Of a stretch of 64,000 nucleotides of DNA, positions 11,198 through 20,918 are shown piece by piece. The notes beneath the pieces are model-generated. The model searched no databases. It was not told where the DNA came from and was given only the letters and a program-made list of their open reading frames with translations. The position numbers and the translations under genes are program-made. Origin of the DNA: Cryoendolithus antarcticus (Eukaryota > Ascomycota > Dothideomycetes > Cladosporiales > Cladosporiaceae); assembly GCA_002077065.1 (NCBI GenBank), contig NAJO01000002.1:248001-312000 (forward strand). The letters run 5' to 3'. How positions within the stretch are numbered: the first letter of the stretch is position 1; the number at the start of each line of letters is the position of its first letter.

Positions 11198-11860
11198 ATG
11201 GCAGAAGCCATCAACGACCGCGGTCCTCTGCTGCTATTCCGAAACCGATACATAGACCCCACGGGTGATCCACCACTGGGTCACGTCCTAGCCATGGACG
11301 TCCTGACGGATGAATCAGTCGAGCGCATGCTTCATGAGCCGCAATGGCTGCCACCGGATTGGGATGGCGCGGACGATCTGCCCGAAATAATGCCACTCTT
11401 AGATGGTGCCGCCCTCGTCGGTTTCAGACTGGCCACAGCAGACGAAATCCGTCGTGGCCTTGCAGAGCGTGCCGACGATCTACCAGTGCCGCGTGAAGAC
11501 GGACATCACCGTGCCGCTGAGCTGGCTCTTGTGCGAACAGCGGACGAAGTTCGGGACATCGCGAGAGGCTTCCACGACTTCCTACAGATCGAGCCTGGAG
11601 GACCAGATGTGATTGCCATGCACGATCATAGGGCCATCGTTGGAGCGCTGGTGCAGCTCCAGGTTCAGCAGGGAGACGAAGGCAGACGCATGCACCGCGA
11701 ATTGCAAGAGCTCCGGGTCGAGAACGCTGCTTTGCGCGAGGCTCGATGGCATGGCCGAGAGGCCGAGGCCGGAGGTGACTTGGGTGTACCGCGGAATATG
11801 CACGTTGGATCACCAGAGGATGGCGCTGTAGTCGAGCAGCGTCAAGTCGCCGCTGAATAA
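11198..11860 (+). CDS. Hypothetical protein with C-terminal coiled coil, paralog of the next gene
   Basis: A single-exon gene of 220 residues with no recognised domain. The start MAEAINDRG was chosen over an in-frame upstream ATG at 11060 because the upstream extension is pyrimidine-rich UTR-like sequence. Residues about 25-65 contain PPLGHVLAMDVLTD...ERMLHEPQWLPPDW, which can be aligned with the gene 500 bp downstream. The middle is acidic. The C-terminal 60 residues (EGRRMHRELQELRVENAALR) look like a coiled coil. There is no signal peptide or membrane segment. Being unrecognised and having a nearby relative suggests a lineage-restricted family. Function unknown. Confidence 0.6.
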   Translation: MAEAINDRGPLLLFRNRYIDPTGDPPLGHVLAMDVLTDESVERMLHEPQWLPPDWDGADDLPEIMPLLDGAALVGFRLATADEIRRGLAERADDLPVPREDGHHRAAELALVRTADEVRDIARGFHDFLQIEPGGPDVIAMHDHRAIVGALVQLQVQQGDEGRRMHRELQELRVENAALREARWHGREAEAGGDLGVPRNMHVGSPEDGAVVEQRQVAAE

Positions 11861-12366
11861 CAAGTTTCAGGGTGCGACTGGCGAATAGAGGTGGACTAGC
11901 TGCGTCAGAGGCTTCTTGTGGTCGGCGGGGCATTCCACCATATGATACCAGAGACCTTTTACTGGCGTGAAGCCTCAGCAGAACTACATCTTCTCGAACC
12001 CCCAACCTAGGCCGGAGTCTGTAGCGATACGTAGGCTAGACAGGCGTTCTTTCAACAAGAATTTCTGTTGCCTTTGTCCTGGCACGCGTAAGGACGATGT
12101 GATTGCAAAGCAAAATTTCGCGGTGAATCCGACGGCAGACTTGCTGTCAAGATCCGCATCACCTTGTTGATTGATGACTGAGTTCCAGCATTGCCTGTAC
12201 GATGGGGCGAGCAATTAGCTCGGTATTTCCAGTAAACCCTTACTCTCACCCACTCACATCCTCACCTTCTTACTACCGCCTTGATCTTCGATACTCGGTC
12301 CGCACCCCTACATGAACTCTTATCGTAACCGCAGCAAAACGCTTACCACACTGACTGAAAGTCACC
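11861..12366. other. Intergenic between two paralogs
   Basis: No gene found. The 130 bp before the next ATG are pyrimidine-rich, like the leader of the preceding paralog. Confidence 0.5.
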
Positions 12367-12666
12367 ATGTCCAATAACCGAGACAGCGATGGAGGCCTGC
12401 CTCAAGGACTCGACTTCCTGCAACGCAGTGCGGACACTGGTTCGAACCCCCCCGCCGACTATCTGCCACTGGGCTGGCTCTATCTGGACGCCACGGGCGT
12501 ACACATGCTCGATGATCCGGGTTTGACACCACCACGCTGGACGCGGGCGGCTGACGTTCGCAATTTGACTATCCGTGCGGATGGCACCCTTTGGCCTGGC
12601 ATCGAACAAGAGCAGCCTGACTCGGACATCGTGACAGAGTCAGCGGATAAGGCGGCAGGAGACTAG
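12367..12666 (+). CDS. Small hypothetical protein, shorter paralog of the upstream gene
   Basis: A 99-residue single-exon ORF that starts MSNNRDSDGG. The core YLPLGWLYLDATGVHMLDD then TPPRW..AAD matches the upstream gene by eye at PLG, the following Asp, ML(D/E)xP, PPxW and AD, with a short gap. The copy lacks the coiled-coil C-terminus of its neighbour. There is no signal peptide or known domain. The alignment makes it more likely to be a real gene than its length alone would suggest. It could also be a truncated duplicate. Confidence 0.5.
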   Translation: MSNNRDSDGGLPQGLDFLQRSADTGSNPPADYLPLGWLYLDATGVHMLDDPGLTPPRWTRAADVRNLTIRADGTLWPGIEQEQPDSDIVTESADKAAGD

Positions 12667-12887
12667 AGCCACGTCTTGCATGTGACTACGAGCCAGCACG
12701 CCTGCCCGGGAAAGGGCAGAACGGACCAAAATTGCATCTCATCATGATTGCTCCAGCACTGAAGTTCAAGCTGCCCGATCGAGAGGTCCACGTGGGCAGG
12801 GTTTAGACAGATTTGAAACGGAACGTACTCACTCGTGGCCCTCTTATACATCGTGATGGTCTCAGCAAGTAGGCAGTGACGTATAAC

Positions 12888-13801
12888 TCATGTCACCTGA
12901 TGCGCTGCAGCTTCGCCCAAGCCCCATGCCACGGTGCCGTTCTTCCCAGAATCGACAGAGATGACCTGCCCATGCACGCTCCCACTATACCTCTCGCTCG
13001 CTAGGAACAAGATCGTCCTTGCAACATCTTCCGGCGGCACAGGCCGTGCAAGTGGCACCCTATACCTCGTCAGCTTCGAAAGGATGGTGCTAGGAATCGG
13101 CGATAGATCACTTACGTAGCCTCCACCTCCCTCCACCGCCACTCCTCTCCATACTCTCTACTCTCCACCGCCAGCCTCGCAGTATTGACCGCTCCAGGCG
13201 CAACGCAGTTGACCCTCGCCCCCGTGTAGACTCTCGGCACATCACCAGCCAGAGATCTCAGCAGTCCAACTTGCACGGCTGATTTAGCAGCAGCGTAAGC
13301 GGGCATAGTCCGCACGCCGAAGCTGCCGGCTTCGGAGCCTATCAATATCAAGCTGACGTTTCGTGACATCGGGGCGGCAGGGAGGGAACGTATCCCACGA
13401 AGCCAGCGCTGCGCAGTGAGGAACGTGCCGTTGAGATTGACATCGAACACCCGTCTCCAGATCTCCGGGTCTGCGTCAGCTAGACTCTCCGTCTGCGGCA
13501 GCACGCTCAGATCCAGGCTCGCGAGCGCGACGCAGCAGTGCACTGGGCCATACTTCTCCTCGGCTTGTGTGAAGAGGCTGTCCAGTAAGGGGCCATCGGA
13601 GATACTGCCATGTAGGACTAGCAAGTTTGGGGTGTCCGCGGCGAAGGGACTGGAGGTGGCGAGGTCGATGACTGTTACTTTGCTGCCGGCTGCGAGGAAG
13701 GCGTAGACGACGACATGGCCTATCAGCCCTAATCCGCCAGTGATGAGGACGTGGGTGCCGGAGAGGCCGAGGGAGATGTCGAAGGGAGGCGGGGATGTCA
13801 T
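12888..13801 (-). CDS. Short-chain dehydrogenase/reductase
   Basis: A classical SDR of 287 residues, an NAD(P)-dependent oxidoreductase. Exon 1 is 13116-13801 and exon 2 is 12888-13065. The 50-nt intron (GTAAGT, branch CTGAC, GAG) joins VEA(T) to YRVPLARPVPPEDVA. The Rossmann motif ITGGLGLIG lies near residues 20-28. The catalytic Ser is probably in LIGSEAG and the Tyr/Lys pair in YAAAKSA. DVNLNGTF is the structural Asn motif, and FLASERYSGSVHGQVISVDSG is the standard C-terminal substrate-side ending. It has no leader. Substrate unknown. The adjacent GNAT gene lies in the same orientation, but nothing ties the two functionally. Confidence 0.9.
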
Positions 13802-13945
13802 TTCGTGAACGTGTGAGAGGTTGAGCTGGAGGGACGATAAATGGCAGTACGAGTGCGGTCCAGGCTATAGGCTGATATCAAAGACACTCGGGCATCTGGC
13901 AAAGAGATCACGTTTATATATCGCAGTGAGTCTGTTGCACACATC

Positions 13946-14037
13946 GGTCGTCACCTCTGTGGGCAACGCCTTCTTGGTCATCATATCTGCGAGCTGACGC
14001 CTTTCCGGTCGTCATATCTGTGGCATGACGCCCTTCT
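13946..14037. repeat. Three imperfect 30-31 bp tandem repeats
   Basis: Three consecutive units start GGTC(G/A)TCA: 13946-13975, 13976-14006 and 14007-14037. They share GGTCnTCA, (A/C)TCTG and ACGCC(T/C)TTC blocks. Units 2 and 3 are the most alike. The last unit overlaps the stop codon of the minus-strand GNAT gene (14036-14038). Confidence 0.65.
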
Positions 14038-14797
14038 AATTGCCCTTCTTGGCTGCAGGCCGCAGCATGTACAGATTGCGATACCACTCCCCGTTCACCC
14101 TCTCATTCTCTATGAAAGTATCGGTTCTCCCAGCCTCACGAAACCCGAACTTCTCATACAACCTCACAGCATCCGGCGCAGCCTCAAGATACGCCTCCAT
14201 ATCGTCAGCATCTGCCCGCTCTGTACCCCATCGCAATATTTGCGAGCCGGCGCCTTGGCCTTGGTAGGCTGGGTCTGTCGCGACGATTTCAAGGTCTAGA
14301 ATCTATGTCAGTAGCGTGTCATCATTGTGACGTCTAAACTGTAACCTGATGGCTGTCGTACACCAATGCCCTCGATCACCCAGAAGCTCCTTATGAGCTT
14401 TCGCCCACGCCCCGAATGTCTCGTCACATAACCTGCCATCGGCATCTGTAGGCCACTGGGGTAGCGTCGTGTCTGGGACTTGGCCTGGCTTGGGTGCTAC
14501 CCATTTGCAGAAACCTGCAATTTGCTCCGCTACTGGGCTGCTGGTGCTGTTGGCAGGCGAATCGGTGCTTGCCCTGACCGCTTTGAGCCAGTGCGCTCCG
14601 GGCTCGGCCAGCTCATCGAGGATCATGTGCTCCCAGAAGGCGCGGATTGAAGGTACTCGTGGCCAGCAGGCCAGGGAATGGGGATTCTGGAAGGCGGCGA
14701 AGTAGATGTCAACGCATCGTGGTGCATCTTCAGCGGTCAGCGGTAGCAGCTCAAATGCTGGCTTTAGATGTGCCGGTGCTTGGGGTTTTGCTGCCAT
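14036..14797 (-). CDS. GNAT-family N-acetyltransferase
   Basis: A 231-residue acetyl-CoA-dependent acyltransferase. Exon 1 is 14362-14797 and exon 2 is 14036-14295, with a 66-nt intron. Correct splicing gives GHWYLEIVATDPAYQGQGAG, the typical fungal GNAT beta4 strand plus the acetyl-CoA pyrophosphate loop QGQGAG. Downstream, AVRLYEKFGFREAGR is the usual alpha4-beta6 motif. The N-terminal half begins with the PLTAEDAPRCVDIYFAAF pattern common in fungal GNATs. There is no leader, so it is probably cytosolic. The acceptor substrate cannot be told from sequence. Confidence 0.87.
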
Positions 14798-15252
14798 GTT
14801 TGATGACTTGGTAGCAGAGAGGCAAGAAAACGAGAGGACTGTGTCAGAGAAAAGGGTTGCAGCTCGATGGAAGGAAAGTTAGACTTGACACTTCGATGAG
14901 GAACGATCTGTTATCGTGATGGGTGCCAGACCATGCCTGCCACTTCAAGACACCGCAAGGTGCTAGCCCTCTCTCTGTGGCATTATTAGTAAGACGGCCG
15001 TGGTGCGCAAGTGGTGTGTATGTAAGGTAGGAGAGACGGTCGATTTCCGTTGCGCGCCGGCGTCTGTTGTCCCGGTTCCTGCAGCAGCGGCCGAGCCCGT
15101 CAATGAACCTCGACGGACGCCATTGATCACAGTGCTATTCATGGACTTGCTCGGAACAAAGTCGAAGTCCTAAGACATACTGGTTCTCCCTTACGAGATG
15201 AGATAACCCAATATACCTGGGCGCGTGCCCAAGACAACACAATCCCCTCACC
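14798..15252. other. Divergent promoter region
   Basis: 455 bp between the start of the GNAT gene (minus) and the start of the DUF4048-like gene (plus). No other feature seen. Confidence 0.5.
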
Positions 15253-16950
15253 ATGAGCAACGAGGCTCCTCGACGGGCCCTCTCCGTGAAGAGCCGACCT
15301 CTCGAAGTCATGCCTATCTCGCCTAGGAAGCAAAATGGCAGCAGCAAGACCTCTTTCCCTGAGCGCCTTATCTCTCCGCCAGCCAGTCCTTCGACAAGCA
15401 CCCACTCCGCCGAGACGTCCAGCATCCGCAGCTTCCAGAGCCACGGCCGCAGCATGTCGATGGCCACAGACTTCATCGGAGGCGGCACCCCTCCGATACG
15501 GCCCAACCGCTTCTCCGTTACTTTTCCTATCCATCCGCTGCCAGCGACGCGTGAGCAGAGTCCGCAGCGACTGTCCATGTCGCCGACCCGGGAGGCCTTG
15601 CCTGTGCTGGCAGAGAGCGTGGGCGCTGCGCCTACAGGACCTACGGACTCCAACTTCCTGACCGCCATAGCAGCACAGGAGCGTCGCGTTCTGGAGTTGA
15701 AAGAGGAGATGCAGCGTGCAGAAGCGGAGCTGAACAAGCTGAAGCGGCAGTGGGCGGCGCATGAGGCCCACAAGAAGAAGAACGATGCGCGGAAGGTCAC
15801 GAAGCTGCAGCCTCTGAACACGGCGCCGGCTAGTCCTGATCGTGAATTACACGGCGACAGAAGCGACGCGCGTGCGCAGCAGGAGATGGCGAGGAGGAAA
15901 TCGCTGCTGAATGGGACTAAGACTTCCAGCCGGACAGTGTTTGAAGGATCGAGACATGCGCGGACGCTGTCGCTACTGTCGCCTGTGCATAGTAACGGCA
16001 GAGGCTTCGAAGATGGCTCACATCCTCCACGGCAGGATAGCTTGACCACGAAGCGGAGTCTTGAAGCAGATCGCCCACGCCAGCTGCGGCCATCGCTGTT
16101 GTCGCGCGCATCCACAACACCGGACATGACAACCGAGGTGGCAAAGAAGGCTATAGCAGATATCGATCTTACGAATAGCAACGTCGATCGTGACGTGCTG
16201 ATCAAGACCGGGAAGAAGATGGCATCAGACTTCAAGGATGGATTGTGGACGTTCTTGGAAGACCTCAGGCAGGCCACGGTAGGCGAGGAAGCCACGCAGA
16301 ACGGTGCGCAAGGCCTGCGAAAACAGACGTCGACGCAGACGCTGCGCCGGGGAAAGCAGACAGCGAGTCGTACATCGCTGCGGCCCTCATCCCGAGGCTC
16401 CACAACAAGCAAAGCGTCTAGCGATACCAAGCGACCCAACACCCGCTCTCCAGTCCGCACGCGCCAGAAACCCTCGACTACCACCCGCCCAACCTCCGTC
16501 GTCGAAGTCCCCGAGTCTACCACCCCGTTAGTGGACATAGGTACCGCACCCCTCACTGAAGCCGGTCTTCCCATACCCCAGGAAACGCCTCCTCAAAAAC
16601 GGCAATCGCACAAACACTGCAAGTCCCCTTCAACCACAATCTCTACGACTTCGAGTGCAGATGCCTGGGATACTTGGGATGACAGTCAGATTATTGCTAG
16701 TCCGACGACGGCCAGGCGGAGTAGCAGTAGTGCGACGTCACGGGAATCCGGCGTTGATGGGCTGGGCATCAAGGCTGGCGAGAAGGAGGTGAAGAAAGAT
16801 CCGATCCCTTGGCCTGCGTTGGCGAAGTTTGGACCTGCTACGTTGAGGCGCACGGCTAGTCATTTGATGAGTGAGTGGGAGAGGAGTTTGACACCGGAGC
16901 CGGGGAAGGACTTCAAAGGCGAGGAGCATGAGGTGGTGATGAAAAAGTGA
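15253..16950 (+). CDS. Ser/Thr-rich DUF4048-like protein with coiled coil
   Basis: A single-exon gene of 565 residues. An N-terminal disordered region leads to RFSVTFPI (about residue 92). A coiled coil near residues 137-178 (AAQERRVLELKEEMQRAEAE then LNKLKRQW) follows, and then a long Ser/Thr/Arg/Pro-rich region. FLTAIAAQERRVLELKEE and the C-terminal DAWDTWDD are patterns I associate with fungal DUF4048 proteins. That assignment is from memory and moderate. There is no membrane segment or leader. Many Ser-Pro and Arg-rich sites suggest heavy phosphorylation. A 479-codon ORF runs antisense over the first part and is almost surely a codon-bias shadow. Confidence 0.75.
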   Translation: MSNEAPRRALSVKSRPLEVMPISPRKQNGSSKTSFPERLISPPASPSTSTHSAETSSIRSFQSHGRSMSMATDFIGGGTPPIRPNRFSVTFPIHPLPATREQSPQRLSMSPTREALPVLAESVGAAPTGPTDSNFLTAIAAQERRVLELKEEMQRAEAELNKLKRQWAAHEAHKKKNDARKVTKLQPLNTAPASPDRELHGDRSDARAQQEMARRKSLLNGTKTSSRTVFEGSRHARTLSLLSPVHSNGRGFEDGSHPPRQDSLTTKRSLEADRPRQLRPSLLSRASTTPDMTTEVAKKAIADIDLTNSNVDRDVLIKTGKKMASDFKDGLWTFLEDLRQATVGEEATQNGAQGLRKQTSTQTLRRGKQTASRTSLRPSSRGSTTSKASSDTKRPNTRSPVRTRQKPSTTTRPTSVVEVPESTTPLVDIGTAPLTEAGLPIPQETPPQKRQSHKHCKSPSTTISTTSSADAWDTWDDSQIIASPTTARRSSSSATSRESGVDGLGIKAGEKEVKKDPIPWPALAKFGPATLRRTASHLMSEWERSLTPEPGKDFKGEEHEVVMKK

Positions 16951-17201
16951 GCAACCAGTAGTGAGGCAGCCTAGGATATTCGCGTAGCTCGCTGTTGGAC
17001 AGGCAGCCTAAGACCTCCATGACATATCAATATTGAAAGGGGCCTCATATCTCGCTGATGGATGGCCGTAAGGCCGAGTTATCTCCGCCCGGAGGTCAGA
17101 CTTTCACGTGCTCCAAGATGGTCCATCACCATCGAGGCCATTTCTTGTTTCAACTTATAACCAACGCAGCTTAGTATTCGCATCGCTGCAGCACCGCGCT
17201 C

Positions 17202-17813
17202 ATGGCCTTCCCAGGAATGATGAACATGGGCGGCGGCAACGCCTCCCAAGACCCGCAACAGATGCAGGAGCAGCAAATGATCCGCCTAGTACACCCCCCC
17301 ACCCCCCTCGCAACCCGAACCGCTGCGCAGGGTACTAACAAGCCCACTTAGATGCAAAACACGATGGAATCCTGCCCCGGCAAAACCGTCATAGCAGGCG
17401 GCATGGGCTTCGCACTCGGCGGCGTCTTCGGCCTCTTCATGTCCTCCATGCGCTACGATACCCCCATGTCGACCGCCTCCTCTATGAACCCTGCCCTCAC
17501 GTCCCTTCCAATTCGGCAACAGCTTGCGGCGGGTTTCAAAGACATGGGCAAAGCGTCTTACTCCAGCGCGCGGAATTTCGGGTATATTGGCGCGGTGTTT
17601 GCTGGGACGGAATGTGCTATTGAGGGCTTCAGGGCAAAGAACGATCTTTATAATGGGGTCGCGGCGGGCTGTTTGACGGGGGGATTCTTGGCTAAGGGGG
17701 GTGGGCCGCAGGCGATGGCGATTGGGTGTGCGGGGTTTGCGGCTTTCTCGGCGGCGATTGATGCGTATATGCGCATGCCGAGCGATGATGTGGCGGCGGA
17801 TCCGATTATATGA
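17202..17813 (+). CDS. TIM22: Mitochondrial inner-membrane translocase Tim22
   Basis: The channel subunit of the TIM22 complex, which inserts carrier proteins into the inner mitochondrial membrane. Exon 1 is 17202-17288 and exon 2 is 17352-17813, giving 182 residues. The 63-nt intron has a perfect TACTAAC branch point just before CTTAG. The start [12 protein letters not shown] was chosen because exon 2 alone would lack the matrix-facing N-terminus. The Tim17/22/23 pattern is clear: [20 protein letters not shown], then [20 protein letters not shown], then [13 protein letters not shown]. GxxxG-type small-residue faces occur in all four predicted membrane segments. Length matches fungal Tim22. 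Confidence 0.93.
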
Positions 17814-19291
17814 GAGACGGGACTCGAGACTGGGATAAGACGAATGGAGGGCCCAAATACTGGTGGGGCCTCTCCTTGCGCTGTAGAGACCGTCAAGGAC
17901 ACCGGCACACTCGACATCGACATCGCTCGTCGCATTGGACATACGCAAACACGTATCAACGGACTCTCCACTCTATTGCGACTACTGGAGCTGTGAGCGA
18001 CCTCTGTCTCCAACACGCCCTGCTCTGAAGCTTGCTGACTTGCGACATGGATGATACACAATCTCGGCTGGAGGCTACAGCACCGGGAGACGAGCTACAC
18101 AACTTGCCAAGCCAAAGCTTGACAGAGACAAGCCGCAATACAGCACACTCGGCAATCTGTCAAGCCCAGGTCAGCAGCCGGGAGTCCACGTGGCTCTGCA
18201 GATGGAGCCGGGGTGGATCATTGCCGCAGAGCAAGCCGACCGTGCCATGTCACTTGCGCACGTCGCGTGCGAGACTGATAAAGTGGCATATAGCCGGGTA
18301 CTGAGGTTGCGGACGAGAGGCGCTCTCCGGAGACTCGGCAAGCCGGCATTGAGAAGAGACTATCTGCAGAACCGTTCGTAGCAGTGCGCTGTACCTGCAT
18401 GACAATCTTTACTCCTTCAATTCCGAGTCTTCTTCAAGTCCTTCGTGATACCGTAATCCCCGCGACACCCTCTCATGATACTTACGATCTGCTTGCCCAT
18501 TACTGTGAAAGTCACCCACATTTGCGTTCGCCACATGTCGCCCGTTCATGCCTTATGCACCCTCATATCGGTATATTGGATGCGGCTCAATCAAGCATTT
18601 GAGCGACACACCAGCAATGCTTGCTGCAGCTTGTCTGTCTCCACTTTCACGCTAGCGACGCCACTGCTTTCACTTCGTCCGCCAGATCTCACTTTACCCG
18701 GACACAACCCTGCAGTTCCACACTCTCGCCACGCGAACTCCGGACCTGGAGAATACCCACCGTCTCGTTCCTGGAGCTAGCGCTGTGGGGACTCCAAGCC
18801 TTTTGCCCCGGCGCGGCTTGTTTGTGGAGCTTGTCATGCTTGGTGGTGCTTGGACAGGTGGATCACTGGGCTTGCACTGCAGTGTACTGCGCTCCTTGAG
18901 AGGCCTCGGCGCGGGAGCAACTTCTTGACCTCTGCCTTGCGCTGCTGACCTGTGGGTCAGTCATTCGGATGCGGTAGGTGCGAGTGCATGCTGACGGCTT
19001 GGTCCGCAAAATTATGTCGTTCCGACTACATACCCACAGATCCTCCGTACAGAGATCCACTGGTTTTACCCGGATCGCTCCCTGCACCGGGGCAGATGTC
19101 GACAGACCGTTACCACTATGGCTCGGCTAGTGATTAACAATGCATCACGCACGCCGCCGGTCCGCCGACCATGCCAGGCTAATTGACCACTGTGAGTGCG
19201 CATATATGTCCGCCGCGCCACCCTGTCAACTTCCTCAGATCCAAGTCTTTCATCGATCATATCTCTTGAGTTCACTTGAACAACCACCAAG
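17814..19291. other. Intergenic, 1.5 kb, xylanase promoter at its right end
   Basis: No gene is supported; ORFs are short, overlapping and domainless. Near the xylanase start there are candidate regulatory words: CCGGGG at 19087-19092 fits the CreA carbon-repression consensus SYGGRG, GGCTAA at 19177-19182 fits XlnR, and an ATATAT stretch near 19202 could be the TATA element. All are short and could be chance. Confidence 0.45.
19177..19182 (+). promoter_or_regulatory. Candidate XlnR/Xyr1-type site (GGCTAA)
   Basis: GGCTAA lies 110 bp upstream of the xylanase start. The XlnR core is GGCTAA(A/R); here the next base is T. Position and target gene fit xylose induction. A six-base word is weak evidence alone. 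Confidence 0.3.
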
Positions 19292-20796
19292 ATGACTACA
19301 CGCTCGCTATTGACCCTAGGTCTGTTGGCTTCGACAGCTTTCGCTGCACCAAACTGGGCCGCGACCAGCACCACAACTGTGACGAAGACGAAAACCACCA
19401 CCGAGCACGAGACGAAGACCAAGACCACGACTGTTCACGAGACCAAGACCGAGACTGAGACCAAGACGAAGACGACCACGCTCAAGCCGACTGTCACCAT
19501 CACCGGCTCGTGCTCTGCCTCTGCTCCGCTCTCGAGCTCCACGTCGGTGTCCAGCACCTCATCCTCATCGAGCTCTGCATCCAGCAGCGCTTCTTCGGCC
19601 ACGACATCGCCCAGCAGCGTCATCTCAGCGACCTCGACCACATCGTCCACCATCAACACCAACCCGACGATCACTAAGACCGCCACTGATGTTCCCACGG
19701 CCACAGCCTCTGGCCTCAACGTCGCCGCGAAGAACGCCGGCAAGCGCTGGCTCGGTACCGCAGCCGACATCCCCGGCACCGGTGAAGGCGCTGACCCTTA
19801 CTACTTGGCTGAGTTCAACAATGCCAATGAGTTCGGCGAAGCCACCCCAGCCAACACGATGAAGTTCTTCGCCACGGAGCCCCAACAGAACGTCTTCAAC
19901 TTCACCGGCGGCGACTACTTCGTGCAGCAGGCCAAGGCTTCCGGCAAGGAGATCCGCTGCCACAACCTCATCTGGGCGAACCAGCTCTCCGACTGGGTTA
20001 CATCCCCGGCCGTGCCATGGACGAACGCTACGCTGACCGCTGCGCTCCGCAACCACGTCACCAAGGTGATCGAGCACTTCGGCGACGACTGCTACAGCTG
20101 GGACGTTGTCAACGAGCCCCTGTCCGACAGCCCCGCCGGCGCCTGGGCCGCGAACGTGTGGTACAACACCATCGGCGAGGAGTACTTCTTCCAAGCCTTT
20201 GACGCTGCTACCCAGGCCGTGAAAGCCAATAACCTCGCCGTGAAGCTGTACGTCAACGACTACAACATTGAATATCTTGGCAACAAATCTATCGCTATGC
20301 AGGGCCTGGTCAAGGAGCTCAAGTCCAGAAGTCTGCAGATTGATGGTGTGGGTCTTGAGTCGCATTTCATCGCTGGCGAGACACCTGCCAAGGCGGACCA
20401 GGTGGCTAACATGCAAGCGTTCACCGCGCTTGACGTTGACGTTGTGGTTACTGAGCTTGATGTGAGACTCAACCTTCCGGCTACCGCTGCCAGCGAGTCG
20501 CAGCAGAAGCTAGACTACTACAACACCGTCTCAGCTTGTGTCAGCGTAGCGAGGTGTGTTGGTGTGGTAGTTTGGGACTTTGTTGGTGAGTCGATCTCTT
20601 CTCACTGCACTCAGTTGACAACACGGACTGACTTTGCCGCACAGACACCTACTCCTGGATCCCAAGCACCTTCCCAGGCCAGGGCTACGGTGACCTGTTC
20701 CTACAGCCCGGTGGCGCTAACACGCCGCTCGTCAAGAAGGAGGCTTACGATGGTGTGCTTGAGGCTCTTGAGGGGCTTGCTGAGATCGCCGCTTAG
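19292..20796 (+). CDS. Secreted GH10 endo-1,4-beta-xylanase
   Basis: Endoxylanase acting on xylan backbones outside the cell, 481 residues. Exon 1 is 19292-20585 and exon 2 is 20645-20796. Splicing the 59-nt GTGAGT...CACAG intron restores VVWDFV/DTYSWIPSTFPGQ, a GH10 hallmark. A signal peptide (MTTRSLLTLGLLASTAFAAP) precedes a long Thr/Ser-rich stretch (about residues 20-140). Its first part is a KTKTTT/ETKTET charged repeat, presumably O-glycosylated. The catalytic domain shows the acid/base Glu275 in WDVVNEPL and the nucleophile Glu388 in VVTELDVRL. No CBM1 is visible. The linker is N-terminal without an attached binding module, which is unusual and may serve as a spacer. Possible XlnR and CreA sites lie upstream. 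Confidence 0.95.
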
Positions 20797-20918
20797 ACGC
20801 TTCGCAGTCTACTCTCGTAGTCTATGTAGATATTAATCGCCAATTCATCAACCCGCGCTTATAGCTCCAACTCAAAATGCAAAGCGTGTCTATGTCGTTC
20901 GTAAAACGTCTTGCGACT

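Noticed and set aside
12436..12452. GGTTCGAACC-like sequence suggesting a tRNA B box
   Set aside because: No A box or cloverleaf could be folded around it, and it lies inside the small paralog ORF.
15135..16574. 479-codon minus-strand ORF
   Set aside because: It lies fully antisense to the DUF4048-like gene, whose frame has a plausible coiled coil and composition. The antisense product is Ser/Arg/Cys-rich without domain and is best explained by codon bias.
19625..20416. 263-codon ORF antisense to the xylanase
   Set aside because: The GH10 frame is certain. The antisense frame is open because of strong C/G third-position bias.
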